A stretch of 64,000 nucleotides of DNA, from the NCBI GenBank assembly GCA_021323855.1, contig JAJPKE010000009.1:62001-126000 (forward strand), written 5' to 3'. The notes below the pieces were generated by a model, which had not been told where the DNA came from, made no database searches, and worked only from the letters and a program-made list of their open reading frames with translations. The translations under genes were made by a program, and so were the position numbers. The number at the start of each line of letters is the position of its first letter. The stretch's first letter is position 1. Source of the stretch: Chloroflexota bacterium (lineage in GTDB: Bacteria > Chloroflexota > Ktedonobacteria > Ktedonobacterales > JADMIN01). Shown one piece after another: positions 34,904-43,764 of this stretch.

Positions 34904-37288
34904 ATGAGTTATGACATCAAACGCGCCGCTGTTGTCGGCGCGGGCATCATGGGTGCGGGCATCGCCGCGCACCTGGCCAATGTTGGTATTCCGGTGCTGC
35001 TGCTCGACATCGTGCCGGATGACGCCAAAGGCACGACGAATCGCGCAGCGCGCAACCGCATTGCGCAGGCTGGCCTCGATAAAGCCATCAAGGCGAAACC
35101 AGCCTCAGCGTTCTATACCACGCGCTCGGCGAAGCTGGTTACCGTTGGCAATACCGAGGACGATCTGGCGCGGCTGGGTGAGGTAGATTGGATTGTCGAG
35201 GCGGTCTTTGAGCAGCTTGATATCAAGACCGACCTCTACGCGCGCATCGAGCAGGTGCGCCGCCCTGGCACGATCATCAGCTCGAATACATCGGGCTTGC
35301 CCGCGACGATGTTGCTGGAAGGGCGCAGCGAAGATTTCCGCCGTCACTTCCTGATTACGCACTTCTTCAATCCGGTGCGCTTCATGAAGCTGTTGGAACT
35401 GGTGGCCGGACCCGAAACCGATCCGGCGCTGATGGCCTACATGGGCGACTTCTGCACCAACCGGCTTGGCAAGGGCGTGGTCTATTGCAAAGATCGTCCC
35501 AACTTCATCGGCAACCGCATCGGCACCTATGGCTTCCTGGCAACGGTGCATCGTGTGCTGAACGAAGGCTATAAGATCGAAGAAGCTGACGCAATCCTGG
35601 GGCCGGCGATGGGACGTCCGCGTTCGGCGGCCTTCCGCACGGCTGATCTGGCGGGCATTGATACGCTGCTGCATGTCGCCGACAATCTCTATGAGAACCT
35701 GCCGAACGACCCACAGCGAGAACTCTTTCGCATGCCACAATTCGTGCGCGATATGGTGGCGCAGGGCAAACTTGGCGATAAGACCGGTCAGGGATTCTAC
35801 AAGAGAGAAAAGGGCGGCGACAAGCGCACTATCCTGGTGATAGACTCGGCGACACTGGAGTATCGCGCGCAGGATTCCGTTCACTTCTCCTCGCTCGATT
35901 CCGTCAAGGACAATCCCGATGTCTTCGAGCGCATCAAGACGGTCATCAACGCAACCGACCGCGCCGGTACGCTTGCCTGGGAACTGACCGCCGACACACT
36001 GCTCTACACCGCAACTGTGGCGCAGGAAATTTCTAATGATATCGTGAACATAGACAACGCGATGCGCTGGGGCTTCAACTGGGATGCCGGCCCTTTCCAG
36101 ACATGGGACGCGCTGGGCGTAGAGTCACTGGCGAAGCGTATGGCCGCCGACGGGCGCACATTGCCGCCGCTGGTGGAACAGGTGTTGGGCAACGGTACTG
36201 GCCGCTTCTACACGGAGACGCCGGAGCGCAGCTACTTCGACTTCAACAGTGGCAGCTACAAGCCGGTGCCGCAGACTGGCCTATCGCTCAACCTGACGCT
36301 ACTCAAAAAGGCTGGCAAAGTCGTCAAGGACAACCGTAGTGCGGCGTTGATTGACCTGGGCGACGGTGTGCTTGGCATCGAGTTCCATGCCAAGATGAAC
36401 GCGATAGACGACGACCTTACGGCGATGATGAAGGCTGGCATCGAGGAGGCGCAGAAGAACTGGCGCGCGGTGGTCATCGGCAACGAGGCGCCGGACTTCT
36501 CGGTCGGCGCAAATCTGGCGCAGGTGTTGATGGGCGCGAAGATGCGCATGTGGCCGCTGATCGAGAAGGGTGTCAACGCCCTGCAACAGACACATCTGGC
36601 GCTGAAGTACAGTCAGGTGCCGGTGGTTGTGGCTCCTGCCGGGCGTGTGCTGGGTGGCGGTTGCGAAATCGTGATGCACGGCCATAAGGCGCGGGCGGCG
36701 GCGGAGACGTACATGGGTCTGGTGGAGGTCGGCGTCGGGGTAATTCCGGCGGGCGGCGGCTGCAAAGAGTTGCTGGCGCGCTGGGCCACGATGACGCCGG
36801 AGCATGGACCCTTCCCCGCGCCACGCCATGTCTTTGAGATTGTCGCCGTGGCGACCGTTGCCACCAGCGCCGCCGATGCCATGCAGTACGGCTTCCTCAA
36901 GAAGACCGACAGTATCACGTTGGACCGCGAACGCCTGCTGGCGGATGCCAAAGCCGATGCACTGGCGCTGGCGGACGCCAAAGATCGCGGGGAGTGGCAG
37001 CCGCCAGAGCCACCAACCTTCCGTCTGCCGGGCGCGAGCGGTCGCCTGGTGCTGGAGCAGGTGGTGGATGGCTTGCGCTTGCAGGGCAAAGCCAGCGAAT
37101 ACGACGCAGTGGTCGCTGGAAAGCTGGCCTATGTGCTGACGGGCGGCAACTGTTCGCCGCTCGATACGCTGACTGAGCAAGACATCCTCGATTTGGAGCG
37201 TGAGGCATTCGTGAGCCTCTGCGGCAATCCCAAGACGCAGGACCGTATGGAGGCGCTGCTCAAAACGGGCAAGCCGCTGCGCAATTAG
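34904..37288 (+). CDS. 3-hydroxyacyl-CoA dehydrogenase / enoyl-CoA hydratase bifunctional protein (FadN/FadB-like)
   Basis: AAVVGAGIMGAGIAAHLANVGIPVLLLD, HFFNPVRFMKLLELV, RPNFIGNRIG; C-terminal crotonase VGANLAQVLMGAK...GRVLGGGCEIVMHGHKARAAAETYMGLVEVGVGVIPAGGG. Confidence 0.96.
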   Translation: MSYDIKRAAVVGAGIMGAGIAAHLANVGIPVLLLDIVPDDAKGTTNRAARNRIAQAGLDKAIKAKPASAFYTTRSAKLVTVGNTEDDLARLGEVDWIVEAVFEQLDIKTDLYARIEQVRRPGTIISSNTSGLPATMLLEGRSEDFRRHFLITHFFNPVRFMKLLELVAGPETDPALMAYMGDFCTNRLGKGVVYCKDRPNFIGNRIGTYGFLATVHRVLNEGYKIEEADAILGPAMGRPRSAAFRTADLAGIDTLLHVADNLYENLPNDPQRELFRMPQFVRDMVAQGKLGDKTGQGFYKREKGGDKRTILVIDSATLEYRAQDSVHFSSLDSVKDNPDVFERIKTVINATDRAGTLAWELTADTLLYTATVAQEISNDIVNIDNAMRWGFNWDAGPFQTWDALGVESLAKRMAADGRTLPPLVEQVLGNGTGRFYTETPERSYFDFNSGSYKPVPQTGLSLNLTLLKKAGKVVKDNRSAALIDLGDGVLGIEFHAKMNAIDDDLTAMMKAGIEEAQKNWRAVVIGNEAPDFSVGANLAQVLMGAKMRMWPLIEKGVNALQQTHLALKYSQVPVVVAPAGRVLGGGCEIVMHGHKARAAAETYMGLVEVGVGVIPAGGGCKELLARWATMTPEHGPFPAPRHVFEIVAVATVATSAADAMQYGFLKKTDSITLDRERLLADAKADALALADAKDRGEWQPPEPPTFRLPGASGRLVLEQVVDGLRLQGKASEYDAVVAGKLAYVLTGGNCSPLDTLTEQDILDLEREAFVSLCGNPKTQDRMEALLKTGKPLRN

Positions 37289-37305
37289 GCGGTCCTCACC
37301 CCTGG

Positions 37306-37335
37306 CCCCTCTCCTCGCAAGGAGAGGGGTATTTT
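37306..37335 (+). terminator. Rho-independent terminator for the beta-oxidation operon (shares core with REP-like palindrome)
   Basis: CCCCTCTCCT-CGCA-AGGAGAGGGG followed by TATTTTT. Confidence 0.85.
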
Positions 37336-37350
37336 TGTGCAGATTCATCA

Positions 37351-38457
37351 TCAGCCAGTGGTGATCGTCACCATGCTGGCGGAGCTAGAGACTTCGATGT
37401 CGTAGTAGGGGGTATCCACCGTATAGTCGGCGCTTTGTAGCCGCAAGTCACCCCCCATATTGCTGAGCGTCTGGTTGTCGAAGACGAAGGTAGAGACCCA
37501 GCCCTTGAGGTGGGCGCGGACCGCGACCCCAGCGGGCCGTTGAACAATAATTGCTGATGCGCCACCGCTGATTTCGATAGGAACCACGCCGGAGGGTTTG
37601 GGAAGTTCCAGGTGGATTGTACTCATCCCCCCCCTGACCGCCAATCCTGCGAGATCGAGACCATCTAGCAGCGCCGAAATTTCTGATGCTCCGCCCTGGA
37701 CCACGATGTGCCACGGAATAGCAGTGTTGAGCGTTACCTCCGCCGCGCGTTTCTCTCTATCCAGGGGCCACAAACGCTTTGAATAGCGCATGCTGACCAC
37801 ACCATCTTTCACTTTGACCTCCGGCGGCGCTCCCTGAAAACTGGCCTGATAAAGTTCGGACATGGTATCGCCTGCACGCACGGTCAACCCGGAGACCCCA
37901 GCATAGACGACGAGCCGGGCGCTCTTCAGATCGCCAAGTGGAGCGGAGAATAGCTCCTCCTCGCTCGATGGTGTTTCCCGCAACCTGACGATTTCCGTCC
38001 TGGAGAGCGCGTTGCTGCGTGCGAGGACTTGCAGCAGAAAGGCAAGCTGGTCATCGGTGTAGTCCGCTGCCATGTCTTCCCAGGCTTTCCCCAGCGTAGC
38101 GAAGGTTGCATTGATCTTACGCAGTTCGTCCTTCTCTTTTTCTAGCGAGATAATAACCCGGCGGCCATCATTCGGGTCGCGCTCCCGGCGCACGACTCCG
38201 GCTTCCTCCAACCGATTGAGCATCCCGGTGATCGCTCCGGTCGTCAGGCCGGTAAGATCGGCAAGCTGGCCAGCGGTTGCTGGCCCGGCGGTATCCAGGA
38301 TATCAATCACCTCCATATCAGTAACCGTCATACCAACACGCCCCGCCGCCGTCCGAAAGTAGGATGAGCCGAGCGCATTGAACTGCCGCAGCTCGCGCGC
38401 GAGCTGCTCCAGCATCTGCGCACGATGTTCCTCATTGCCTCTATCACCTCTTGACAT
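37351..38457 (-). CDS. MarR-family regulator fused to a C-terminal beta-repeat (DUF4097/toast-rack-like) domain
   Basis: wHTH VTDMEVIDILDTAGPATAGQLADLTGLTTGAITGMLNRLEEAGVVRRERDPNDGRRVIISL; C-terminal about 210 aa of short beta-like repeats with no DNA-binding features. Confidence 0.8.
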   Translation of the reverse strand: MSRGDRGNEEHRAQMLEQLARELRQFNALGSSYFRTAAGRVGMTVTDMEVIDILDTAGPATAGQLADLTGLTTGAITGMLNRLEEAGVVRRERDPNDGRRVIISLEKEKDELRKINATFATLGKAWEDMAADYTDDQLAFLLQVLARSNALSRTEIVRLRETPSSEEELFSAPLGDLKSARLVVYAGVSGLTVRAGDTMSELYQASFQGAPPEVKVKDGVVSMRYSKRLWPLDREKRAAEVTLNTAIPWHIVVQGGASEISALLDGLDLAGLAVRGGMSTIHLELPKPSGVVPIEISGGASAIIVQRPAGVAVRAHLKGWVSTFVFDNQTLSNMGGDLRLQSADYTVDTPYYDIEVSSSASMVTITTG

Positions 38458-38481
38458 CCTCATTTCCTCCTGGTATAGTTC

Positions 38482-38506
38482 AATTACCTTAGTCAATAAG
38501 GTAATT
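38482..38506. promoter_or_regulatory. Putative MarR operator
   Basis: Perfect 10-bp inverted repeat AATTACCTTA-GTCAA-TAAGGTAATT in the divergent marR/ABC intergenic region. Confidence 0.75.
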
Positions 38507-38598
38507 ATCAGATAGTTCACTTAGTCGCATTTGCATTTATTGGCGCTTCGTTTAGCGGCTCAGTGAATTCCAGTATAGCATATGGAGGCGTTCCGGTG

Positions 38599-39597
38599 AT
38601 GATCGAAACCCAGGGGTTGCGCAAAGCGTTCGGCAAGCAGGTGGTCCTCGACGGGCTTGACCTGACAGTAGCGGAAGGCATGATCTTCGCGCTGCTCGGC
38701 CCCAACGGCGCGGGTAAGACGACAACGGTACAGATTCTCTCGACACTGATCCGCGCCGATGGCGGCACTGCACGGGTAGCCGGGTATGACGTTGCCCGCC
38801 AACCTGATGCCGTCCGCAAGGTGATCGGCGTGACTGGCCAGTTCTCGGCGGTGGACAATATGCTCACTGGCGAAGAAAACCTGCTGCTGATGGCGGATTT
38901 GCATCATTTGAGCCGTCGTGAAGGCAGAAAGCTCGCCGCTGATCTGCTTGATCGTTTCGAGTTGACCGATGCAGCTAAGAAGACGCCGGTTCAATATTCT
39001 GGTGGCATGCGGCGCCGGCTGGATCTGGCAATGACGCTGGTAGGCAATCCGCGCCTCATCTTCCTCGATGAGCCGACCACCGGGCTGGACCCCCGCAGCC
39101 GCCAGACCATGTGGCAGATCATCCGCGACCTGGTGGCGCGCGGCGTGACGATTTTCCTGACGACGCAATATCTGGACGAAGCCGACCAGCTTGCCCACCG
39201 CATCGCCGTCCTCGACCAGGGCAAACTGGTAGCCGAGGGCACGCCAGACGACCTGAAACGCCGCATTCCTGGCGGACATGTGCGCCTGCAATTCGCCGAC
39301 GAGCGCAGTCTCGGTCTGGCGGCCAGTACGCTGGGTGTTGGCGCAGGAACGGGCGCGCGCGATGACGAGGCGCTCACGCTGCGGGTGCCCACCGATGGCA
39401 GCGTTCAGTCGGTGAAGGCCATTCTCGACCGGCTCGACTACGGAGCCAGCGCGGATACGGCGGTTGAGGATGCGGGCGTGACGGTGCATATCCCCGACCT
39501 CGACGATGTGTTCTTTGCCCTCACTGGCCATATCAATATGCAGAACGACACGCAGAATGGCTCACAACCTGCTAAGCAGAAAGGCGCTGTACGATGA
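38599..39597 (+). CDS. ABC-2 type exporter ATPase (DrrA family)
   Basis: LLGPNGAGKTTTVQILSTL, YSGGMRRRLDLAMTLVGNPRLIFLDEPTTGLDPRSR. Confidence 0.95.
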   Translation: MIETQGLRKAFGKQVVLDGLDLTVAEGMIFALLGPNGAGKTTTVQILSTLIRADGGTARVAGYDVARQPDAVRKVIGVTGQFSAVDNMLTGEENLLLMADLHHLSRREGRKLAADLLDRFELTDAAKKTPVQYSGGMRRRLDLAMTLVGNPRLIFLDEPTTGLDPRSRQTMWQIIRDLVARGVTIFLTTQYLDEADQLAHRIAVLDQGKLVAEGTPDDLKRRIPGGHVRLQFADERSLGLAASTLGVGAGTGARDDEALTLRVPTDGSVQSVKAILDRLDYGASADTAVEDAGVTVHIPDLDDVFFALTGHINMQNDTQNGSQPAKQKGAVR

Positions 39598-40382
39598 GTA
39601 CCCTGGCTTTAACATTTCGTGATTCGCTGACGATGCTGCGCCGTGATACCAAACATTCCCTGCGCAACCTCATGATGACGGTGAGCGGCATATTGACGCC
39701 GACGATCCTGCTGGTACTATTCAACTATGTCTTCGGCGGCGCGATAGGCGCGGGCCTCGGCGGGGGGATACACGGCTCTTACATCAACTATGTCGCGCCC
39801 GCGATTCTGATTATGGCGGTGGGCAGCGGCTGCGCAACAACGGCGATCAACCTGGTGATGGACCTGAACGAAGGCGTCATCAACCGCTTCCGTACGATGG
39901 CGATTGCGCGCTCCTCGGTGCTGAATGGACAGGTGATCGGCAGCGTGATTCGCACACTGGCGAGCGTCGTTCTCGTACTGGGCGCGGCGCTGTTGATGGG
40001 CTTCCGTCCTACCGCAGACCTCCTGGCCTGGATTGAGGCGTTCGGCCTCATCGCGCTGTTTTCCTTCGCTATCACCTGGATGGGTGTCGTCTTCGGCCTG
40101 ATCGGCAAAACACCTGCTGGCGCCAACAGTCTCTCGCTCATCTTCCAGATTCTGTTGCCGTTTACCAGCAGCGCGTTTGTCAGCCCGGACTCAATGGCGG
40201 GCTGGATACGCTGGTTCGCTCAAAACCAGCCCTTCACCGCTGTCATAGATACGCTGCGTGGGTTGTTGCTCGGAACACCCATCGGCAATAGCGCGGTGTT
40301 TGCCATCGCCTGGAGCGTCGGTATTGCGCTGGTTGGATTCATTCTGGCGCGAACGATTTACAACCGCGCCCCCGCAAAATAA
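39594..40382 (+). CDS. ABC-2 type exporter permease (DrrB family)
   Basis: Six hydrophobic segments, LPFTSSAFVSPDSMAGWIRWFAQNQPFTAVIDTLRGLLLG; 4-nt overlap with the ATPase gene. Confidence 0.93.
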   Translation: MSTLALTFRDSLTMLRRDTKHSLRNLMMTVSGILTPTILLVLFNYVFGGAIGAGLGGGIHGSYINYVAPAILIMAVGSGCATTAINLVMDLNEGVINRFRTMAIARSSVLNGQVIGSVIRTLASVVLVLGAALLMGFRPTADLLAWIEAFGLIALFSFAITWMGVVFGLIGKTPAGANSLSLIFQILLPFTSSAFVSPDSMAGWIRWFAQNQPFTAVIDTLRGLLLGTPIGNSAVFAIAWSVGIALVGFILARTIYNRAPAK

Positions 40383-40397
40383 ATCAAGGGTAAGCGT

Positions 40398-41285
40398 TCA
40401 CTGATCTGTCTGGATGCGCTGGCGCAATGCCCAGCGCACCAGCAGCAGGATGGCGAACGACATCACCAGTAAGACGATAGCCAGGGTGATTGCGGCGCTC
40501 AGATCGAGTTCAAATCCCAGATAGATTGCCAGTGGCATCGTCTGGGTGCGGCCAGGGAAGTTACCGGCGAAGATAATGGTTGCGCCAAACTCACCCAACG
40601 CTCTGGCCCATGTCATCAATGCGCCGCCCATCAGCGCCGCGATGCTGAGAGGCAGCGTGATGCGCCCGAAGACGCCGAACGGTCCCGCGCCATCAACTGC
40701 GGCGGCGTCTTCTATGTCATGATTGACGTTGGCAAATGCGGTAGACGCCGCTTTGATATAGAACGGCGCCGCGACAAAGGTTTGCGCCATCACAACTGCG
40801 ACCGGCGTGAAGGCGATGTCAATGCCAAGCGCATTGAGCCAGTGGCCTAGCAGCCCGAAGCGCCCGAAGGCGACGAGCAGCGCAATGCCGGCGACCGCAG
40901 GCGGCATGACAATCGGCAGGTCGAGCAGCGCATCAAGGATGGTGCGTCCAGGGAACGTGCCGCGCGCCAGCAGATAGGCCAGCGGTGTGCCACCAATCAC
41001 CGTCAGGCCCAGCGTGCAGAGCGTCGTCACGAGGCTCAACTGAATAGCCTGCGCGACGGATGGATCAACCAGATGCGCCAGTATATCCGCCGGGGTCGCA
41101 CGCAGCACCAGCGCCAGCAGCGGCAACAGCAGAAACAGCAGAAACGGCAGGCTGGCGAGGAGCAGCGCCACCTTGCGCCAGTCCACTCGATGCCAGGTCG
41201 CCTCCTGGCGGCGCTCATGCCTCGTTTTTAGCAACTGGGTCGCTGCCGTCTCTGCCATTGCTTCTTCCTCACGCCAATTGCTCAA
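40398..41285 (-). CDS. modB: Molybdate ABC transporter permease ModB
   Basis: LGLTVIGGTPLAYLLARGTFPGRTILDALLDLPIVMPPAVAGIALL, TLPLSIAALMGGALMTWARALGEFGATIIFAGNFPGRTQTMPLAIY. Confidence 0.93.
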   Translation of the reverse strand: MSNWREEEAMAETAATQLLKTRHERRQEATWHRVDWRKVALLLASLPFLLFLLLPLLALVLRATPADILAHLVDPSVAQAIQLSLVTTLCTLGLTVIGGTPLAYLLARGTFPGRTILDALLDLPIVMPPAVAGIALLVAFGRFGLLGHWLNALGIDIAFTPVAVVMAQTFVAAPFYIKAASTAFANVNHDIEDAAAVDGAGPFGVFGRITLPLSIAALMGGALMTWARALGEFGATIIFAGNFPGRTQTMPLAIYLGFELDLSAAITLAIVLLVMSFAILLLVRWALRQRIQTDQ

Positions 41286-41321
41286 ATTGCCTGTCGCTCC
41301 TCATATCTGGTATCTCATCGG

Positions 41322-42200
41322 CTAGCTGGCTGGTGGTGTGTACTGTGGCCCCTGGCTGGCCGCAATGAATCCATAGCTTGCCAGCACGTTCTGCCCATCG
41401 CTCGACATCACATAGGCGATGAATTGCTGCGCTGTACTGCTCTGTTTGGAGTTTTTAAGCGGCGCAATGGGATAGGTTGCAATCACATTGAAGGCGTCGG
41501 GAATGGCAATCGTCGTAACGCTATTCGGCTCAGTAGCCGCGTCGGTAGTATAGACAATGCCAGCGTCGCCCTCGCCAAGCGCAATCTTCGACAAAACCGA
41601 CTTGACATCAGTTTCGTATGACACCACATTCTTCAGCACATTCGCCTGATAGGAAGCGCTAAACGATGGATCGGCGCTGGCTTTGGAGAGAAACGTCAGC
41701 GCATAGCCGCCGACTGGCACCGTTTTCGCCGCCAGTACGATCTTGATGCCTGGTTTCGCCAGGTCTTGCAACGTCTGAATATTTGCCGGATTGTTCTTTG
41801 GCACGATAACCACGAGACGATTATGCGCAAACACCTGAACCGCCGAACTGCTGATCTGGCCGCCTTTAACGACGACATTCATCTGCGCGACATTGGCGGA
41901 GGCGAAGACATCAGCAGGCGCGCCCTGCGTAATTTGTCCAGCGAGCGTATCAGAGCCACCAAAATTGAAGCTCACAGTGACGTTGGAGTGGGCGGTGTGA
42001 AACTGGCTGCCAATCTTGGTGAATGCCCCTTGTAGCGATGCGGCAGCGAAGACATTCAGTGTGATGGGCTGCGAGCCGCCACTATTGGTACCGGTACAGG
42101 CGCTTACCGCGAGCAGTAGCGTGATGAGCAGCGATGCGACGAAAAGGTGCGGTGAGCGGACAGCGTGGAACCGGCGCGATGCAGGCTGAGCAGTGACCAT
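41322..42200 (-). CDS. modA: Molybdate ABC transporter substrate-binding lipoprotein ModA
   Basis: Lipobox LAVSACTG, LNVFAAASLQGAFTKIGSQF, FNFGGSDTLAGQITQGAPADVFASAN. Confidence 0.94.
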   Translation of the reverse strand: MVTAQPASRRFHAVRSPHLFVASLLITLLLAVSACTGTNSGGSQPITLNVFAAASLQGAFTKIGSQFHTAHSNVTVSFNFGGSDTLAGQITQGAPADVFASANVAQMNVVVKGGQISSSAVQVFAHNRLVVIVPKNNPANIQTLQDLAKPGIKIVLAAKTVPVGGYALTFLSKASADPSFSASYQANVLKNVVSYETDVKSVLSKIALGEGDAGIVYTTDAATEPNSVTTIAIPDAFNVIATYPIAPLKNSKQSSTAQQFIAYVMSSDGQNVLASYGFIAASQGPQYTPPAS

Positions 42201-42273
42201 GTGTGCAATCCCTCTCTGTTGATGCCGTTGAAATCGTTGTTGCCGTGTCGCTCGATCATGGTTTTGGATAGAT

Positions 42274-42831
42274 TCAGCGTTCTGCCGTTGATGCTGCGAG
42301 TTCCTCCTGGCACTGATCCAGCCAGGGCAAAATGGCTTCGAGTTGCCCCCGGCGAAACTCCAACACCAGGCGGTCGTAGCGCCGTTCATGGCCGAGCGCC
42401 TGAATATCTGTCTCAATATCTGCGATCCACTGCCGGCAGATGGCTTTCTGGCGCTCGATCAATGCCGTTACTGTTGCCGTTCCCTCGCGTGCCGCAAAGA
42501 AGAGCTTGGCGAGGAATTCGAGGCGGAAGTCGCGCCCATGCTCCACCGGCGCGGCGACCCATGCGGCATAAGCCGCCTTGCCCTCAGCCGTGAGGTGAAA
42601 CACCTTACGCGGTGGGCGGCTGCCCTGCGCCTCGGTGACGCTGGTGATATAGCCGGCCTCCTGCAACCTGGTCAGCAGCGCATAGAGGTGGGCCTGTTTG
42701 AGATGCCACACCAGCCCCAGCGCCTCAGCGCGGAGCAACTGCTGGTGCATCTCATAGGGGTGCATGGGATGCTCCACCAGCAGCCCCAGCAGCGCGTGAT
42801 TGATGCCTGTCGGCAATGGTTCAGCAGGCAT
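42274..42831 (-). CDS. PadR-family transcriptional regulator
   Basis: NHALLGLLVEHPMHPYEMHQQLLRAEALGLVWHLKQAHLYALLTRLQEAGYITS wHTH. Confidence 0.88.
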   Translation of the reverse strand: MPAEPLPTGINHALLGLLVEHPMHPYEMHQQLLRAEALGLVWHLKQAHLYALLTRLQEAGYITSVTEAQGSRPPRKVFHLTAEGKAAYAAWVAAPVEHGRDFRLEFLAKLFFAAREGTATVTALIERQKAICRQWIADIETDIQALGHERRYDRLVLEFRRGQLEAILPWLDQCQEELAASTAER

Positions 42832-42851
42832 AATAATACCCACCAGTTGAG

Positions 42852-42868
42852 TACTCAGAACGTGAGTA
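42852..42868. promoter_or_regulatory. Putative PadR autoregulatory operator
   Basis: Perfect inverted repeat TACTCA-GAACG-TGAGTA about 20 nt upstream of the padR start. Confidence 0.5.
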
Positions 42869-43037
42869 AGTGCTGGCAGTGTACGCATGCTGGCTGGCGC
42901 CTGTCAAGAGTCGGTCAAGAGCGGATGTGCGACAATGAAACGGCGCTGACGGCAGGTGCCGTTATGTGGTTTTGAGGTGCTGTAGCGCGGATAAAGTGGA
43001 TGGCAGCGTTGAGACAATGCGGTGAAGGGGGCAAAAG

Positions 43038-43213
43038 ATGGAATTGAGCGCACGCAACTAGTTACCTGGAACAATCAAACAGGTGACGTTGGGATCAGTG
43101 ATGGCAGAGGTAGTAGTGGAACTCAGTGGCGGGCAGGAAGTGGTATCAGCTATCACACGTGGCTCGGTGGAGCGACTCAATCTGCAGGTGGGCGACCAGG
43201 TGACTGTGATTAT
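43038..43213 (+). pseudogene. Molbindin (Mop domain), N-terminal fragment, with in-frame amber codon, interrupted by an IS200/IS605 element
   Basis: Hand translation from ATG 43038: MELSARN[TAG 43059-43061]LPGTIKQVTLGSVMAEVVVELSGGQEVVSAITRGSVERLNLQVGDQVTVI(I). Classic Mop sequence pattern. Confidence 0.9.
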
Positions 43214-43341
43214 AGGAAAGCCCGTAAAACCGCTGTGCCTTTAGGCTGACGAAGGCCATGCGGATGAAAGGTGCTCTGTCCTGGCTTTAGCCAATAGTAC
43301 GTGCCCTCGACGACTTGTTGATATTGCTGTAGAATATCTAC

Positions 43342-43749
43342 ATGGGCAATAACAAGAATCTCGACTATCAACACGACGAACACCACGTCCATCTGATTGT
43401 CTATCATCTCATCTGGTGCCCCAAGCGGCGGCGCAAGGTGTTGGTAAACCAGATCGGGGCGCGTTGTGAGGCGTTGATTCGCCAGAAGTGCGAGGAGAAG
43501 GGCTGGACAATCTTGGAACTGGCCGTCCAGCCCGATCATGTGCATCTGTTCGTGCGGGTGTGGCCGTCCGTAAGCGCCGCTGACGTGGTGAAAGAGTGCA
43601 AAGGGCTATCCGCCTACCGGCTCCGGCAAGAGTTCCCTGAACTCTTGAAACTGCCGTCGCTCTGGACGCGCTCCTATTTTGCCTCAACAGCAGGCAACGT
43701 GAGCAGTGAGACGATTCAGCGGTATATCGCTGCCCAATCTACCAGTTAA
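43342..43749 (+). CDS. tnpA: IS200/IS605 Y1 transposase TnpA
   Basis: HUH motif QPDHVHLFVRVWP, C-terminal catalytic Tyr helix SSETIQRYIAAQ, HHVHLIVYHLIWCPKRRRKVL. Confidence 0.96.
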   Translation: MGNNKNLDYQHDEHHVHLIVYHLIWCPKRRRKVLVNQIGARCEALIRQKCEEKGWTILELAVQPDHVHLFVRVWPSVSAADVVKECKGLSAYRLRQEFPELLKLPSLWTRSYFASTAGNVSSETIQRYIAAQSTS

Positions 43750-43764
43750 AGAAGGTGCGTCATC

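Noticed and set aside
36299-37351. 350-aa minus-strand ORF antisense to the FadN-like gene
   Set aside because: Composition is typical of an antisense frame; no recognisable domain.
38560-39531. 323-aa minus-strand ORF antisense to the DrrA ATPase
   Set aside because: Shadow ORF opposite Walker/signature motifs.
43022-43249. 75-aa ORF track entry upstream of tnpA
   Set aside because: Wrong frame; the conserved frame here is the interrupted Mop gene starting at 43038.
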